Below, in pieces: positions 57,125 through 60,000 of a stretch of 60,000 nucleotides of DNA (position 1 is the first letter of the stretch; each line of letters starts with the position of its first letter). Position numbers and translations under genes: made by a program. The notes beneath the pieces are model-generated. The model made no database searches. It saw only the letters and a program-made list of their open reading frames with translations, and was not told the DNA's origin. Source of the DNA: Liolophura sinensis (taxonomy: Eukaryota > Mollusca > Polyplacophora > Chitonida > Chitonidae); assembly GCF_032854445.1 (NCBI RefSeq), contig NC_088303.1, positions 7,759,501 through 7,819,500 of the forward strand, in the 5' to 3' direction.

Positions 57125-58304
57125 CAACGATACATCATAGTGAAAATCCTGATTGGGGACATTTTGGGAAAGTTACTCCAATCAAGGTAGTACATGCAGG
57201 AAGCACGTACTACCCACAGAGCAGCCATAGACGAATGTTCACTCTCCGGCTAAAATATCATTTATCTATTTATTGTGTTTACTTAAGTGTTGCTTAGTGT
57301 TCAATACTAAAGAGTGTTTTCGAATTTGTATCCGATTGCGGAGAAAAACAGAGTGCCCGAAGTAATTATTGACGCACATTCCAAGTATGATATGTATGTT
57401 TTGTTGGTGGAACGTGAACTTGGTGTAAGACTGCATACGTTTTCCGCCAATTAATGCGCGGAGAACAAAGAAAGCTAGGAAACCTTGAAGTCCGACAATG
57501 GGACTGAACTCATGTCTCTACATGGTGACCTATTGCGACTGAATTACAAGCAACTTTCGAGTCCATCTGTACGAGGGTTATTTGGACCGCCGCCAATATT
57601 GACATAGGGTATGAAGTGGGAATACTTTGTGTGTATGGTACAGAATCAAGACTGATAGAGCGCCTAATTTCTGAAACATGTATATAAATATACATGAAAA
57701 ATGATCAGTGAAACTACATACAAATGCACGGTGAACAAATCTGGAAGCATATACATAGCCCTTATTGTATGGCAAGTCCGACTAGAAGATGATAACAATG
57801 GTTAAAGTAAACACAGGCAGTCCTATCCAGTATGTTCAGTGCAGTGGGCACAGGCAACGCCATCCTGTAAACACCTTTAACATGGAAAGTCTGCTGATCA
57901 ATTCAAGGCATGTGGTTCCCACCAGAGCCACCTGCCTATGGCACGTGGTCGCCTACATGATCAGGGTAATCCCCTTTTTCTCAACGATTGTTTATAGGTC
58001 ATTGGAATATCGGCCTGTAACATACAGCGACACAACCCCTGGTTTCAAACGCTGTGTTTGTGGCCTTGCGATACTTCACACTGTATAGTATTATCGCCGC
58101 ACGATGGGATAGGCAACAAAATAAAGTAGGGCGGTCGTCCTGCTATACCAATAGAGCCTGTACGGCCTGGCAGATAATTTATGTACCAATTTCGAGTAGA
58201 TTTTCATGCCACACGTGAGTAATATCTCAAATTATATATATTACACACACAGTCACGCGAAACTGAATATATAATTTCTGAAATATAGTAGGCTGTATAA
58301 GCAG
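57125..58304. other. Intergenic sequence with degenerate element traces
   Basis: About 57255-57545 shows relics of an interspersed element (gagaaaaacagagtgcccga). The frame at 57789-58088 has no family motif. Confidence 0.35.
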
Positions 58305-58543
58305 TACTTGCCTCGTCGACCTCTGCACTGCTTCCGTCGGCTGATCGATACAGAAAACCAGGCGACTGAATTCGATCCTTCCCGCACGAGGTGGAGGCTT
58401 CTCTGCGTCTACCACACAAAGACCTCAGCCCGTGATGTTGTGCGTAGGAAACTGATTCCAACCAGGATATATGTGGTGTGTGCTGTGGCTGACTGTAGTC
58501 CCTATGTCAATCCATGGGTTGTGAAGAGCTGGGGCTGGGTATA
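58305..58543 (+). CDS. Weak candidate terminal exon, function unknown
   Basis: A GC-richer island open for about 80 codons on the plus strand, preceded by ataagcag (a possible acceptor) and ending in TAG. It reads YLPRRPLHCFRRLIDTENQA and ends PYVNPWVVKSWGWV. I do not recognise a family, the polypyrimidine tract is weak, and the opposite strand is also open, so this may be chance or a decayed element. Confidence 0.15.
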
Positions 58544-59189
58544 GAATATAGGCGGGCGATAGCGTACGGGTGCTAGGGTACGTACAGAGTTCTGGGTATA
58601 ACTCTGATCGGCCGTAGACCCGGCCGTGTAATGCTATTGTTTGTATACTGGGTTTGTCCAGATGGTTAACATATATATCAGCTTATAGAGGAAAACAGTA
58701 CAGGAGTACCCATCGATCGAGCCTCAGATCTTCGCTTTGTGACAACGTGCACGTGCTAATTTATGTCTGGGGCTGGATGGACCACGCGAGATTTTGAGGT
58801 ATTACATGTGGATTGCTATTCACAAGTATATTCTAAAATTTCTTCTCTATCAAAATTATACATACAAATATACTGTCTCCGCGTGCAAGCCCTGATATCA
58901 GAGTTTATACAAGGGCCTGCTTCAGTTATACGACATAGTGTAATCAACACTGATGTAAGCCTTCGCTAGTAGAATATTTGAAATAATTCAAGGTGATAAA
59001 TCCACATCTGCCACTCAATGTAAATTCCAAACACGTGCTGTGTAACTTAGTATAGTCTTGCACGCTGTTCCATTCCAATGCGTTAAAGTGTTAAAGAAAA
59101 TAACTTTGGGAAACTGTAGAGACAAACGTTTCTGCAGTCAGGTACACCAAGCATTTACAAGTCTACAGAGGAACTAATAAAAACTATTG

Positions 59190-59416
59190 GACTACCGCCA
59201 GCGAGGCGCGACGACCGAGGAGCCGAAGCGGTCGGCGTGAGTTCAAGTCCTGCCCATGCTGGCATCCTCTCCGGCCGGTCGACCATTAACTTGTGGATGA
59301 TCGAGGGTGTCCCCTGGGGTATATCCGGTTTCCTCCCACCATAACATGCTGGCGGCCGTCGTATACGTGAAATATTCTTGAGTGCCGCATAAAACATCAA
59401 TCAAATAAATAAATTT
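59190..59416 (+). mobile_element. SINE copy, plus strand, GCGTAAAAC family
   Basis: Head region decayed (gcgacgaccgaggagccgaa). Box B-like gtgagttcaagtcctgcc, then catcctctccggcc, ggtttcctcccaccataaca, gaaatattcttgagtgccgc and an AAAT tail. The minus-strand frame at 59155-59400 is derived from it. Confidence 0.8.
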
Positions 59417-60000
59417 ATTTATTTAACTATGAGCTCTCTTGGGGTTACGTTGAATGCAGTTAGGCTCTGCCAGATGAAACAAGGAAAGGGTGAGATTCCA
59501 CCAAACCTCGCCCTTTGGTACTTTTGCGTTTACACTCACCTTCTTGTGACCACATGCATATATCAGTGGGAACATTTTGTGCATACGTAAGGTTTTCAGG
59601 CCTGGTATGGCCACGGGATTCTATCGGCTTCTATATACTAGGCCTAATAAGAGCAGATTCAATCCCAGGTAAAGTCATATATCTTCTTTTAAGCCTTCGA
59701 ATCGAGTTTTTACTCTGGCTTGCTTGGAGCCCAACATATGAGTAAAATGTCGACCCGGTATCAGTATAATGTGACTGAGTGTGGGGTCGTGTCTGGTGTT
59801 GCAGGCATGGCGTTCCAGTGATGCAGCACGTCGGCATTGTGCCACTGTGAACCAAATATATGAATGGAACATGTACAACATGCTCCATATATGCCCTAAT
59901 ATTTATGCCTGTCAAACATGTCTGGTTTTGTGACGATCGGTACACATATAACTGCAACAGAGTATATGAATGTGGTAGACGCATCTTTTTGGGAATTGCA
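59417..60000. other. End of window, nothing recognised
   Basis: Overlapping open frames on both strands (59423-59984) without recognised motifs. Confidence 0.35.

Overview
The window looks like a piece of an intron-rich, repeat-rich invertebrate nuclear genome. The two recognisable genes have animal-type spliced structure with GT-AG introns. Several tRNA-derived SINE families are scattered through it, and their conserved 3' ends (a gcggcgtaaaac-type end with an AAAT tail, and an aattgttaagtac-type end with an ACTC tail) resemble elements I associate with lophotrochozoans such as molluscs and brachiopods. That taxonomic placement is inference; no species is claimed.

Layout. Positions 1-7307 (+) hold the last four exons of an alanine aminotransferase gene (class I/II PLP-dependent aminotransferase); the 5' part, including the catalytic lysine region, lies before the window. 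Its last two introns are dominated by tandem repeats. One is a 72-bp array of about 24 copies that is visibly derived from the start of the neighbouring exon. The other is a 31-bp array of roughly 100 copies with higher-order structure. From 7308 to 15639 there is intergenic sequence between convergent genes, with a 409-bp inverted-repeat element and SINE copies. From 15640 to 25836 (-) lies a complete seven-exon cytosolic alpha-carbonic anhydrase gene. It reconstructs to 261 residues with every exon junction in phase, a strong start context and a TATA-like promoter upstream. Three further minisatellites surround its third exon.

From about 26 to 60 kb I find no exon I can assign to a known family. 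This stretch holds SINE copies (four with clear target-site duplications), minisatellites (52, 117, 63, 46 and 24 bp units), AT microsatellites, GGAC-rich tracts, long G runs and dispersed repeat fragments. Most open frames here are repeat-derived or random; one weak exon candidate (58305-58543) is noted.

The two genes are metabolically unrelated (amino-acid transamination; CO2/bicarbonate interconversion) and simply lie tail to tail. I see no evidence for a new multi-gene system. The most interesting material is repeat biology: an exon-derived in-frame minisatellite beside its parent exon, a perfect 43-bp inverted copy inserted in an AT tract, a perfect 46-bp duplicated non-coding segment, and graded 5' truncation in a young SINE family.
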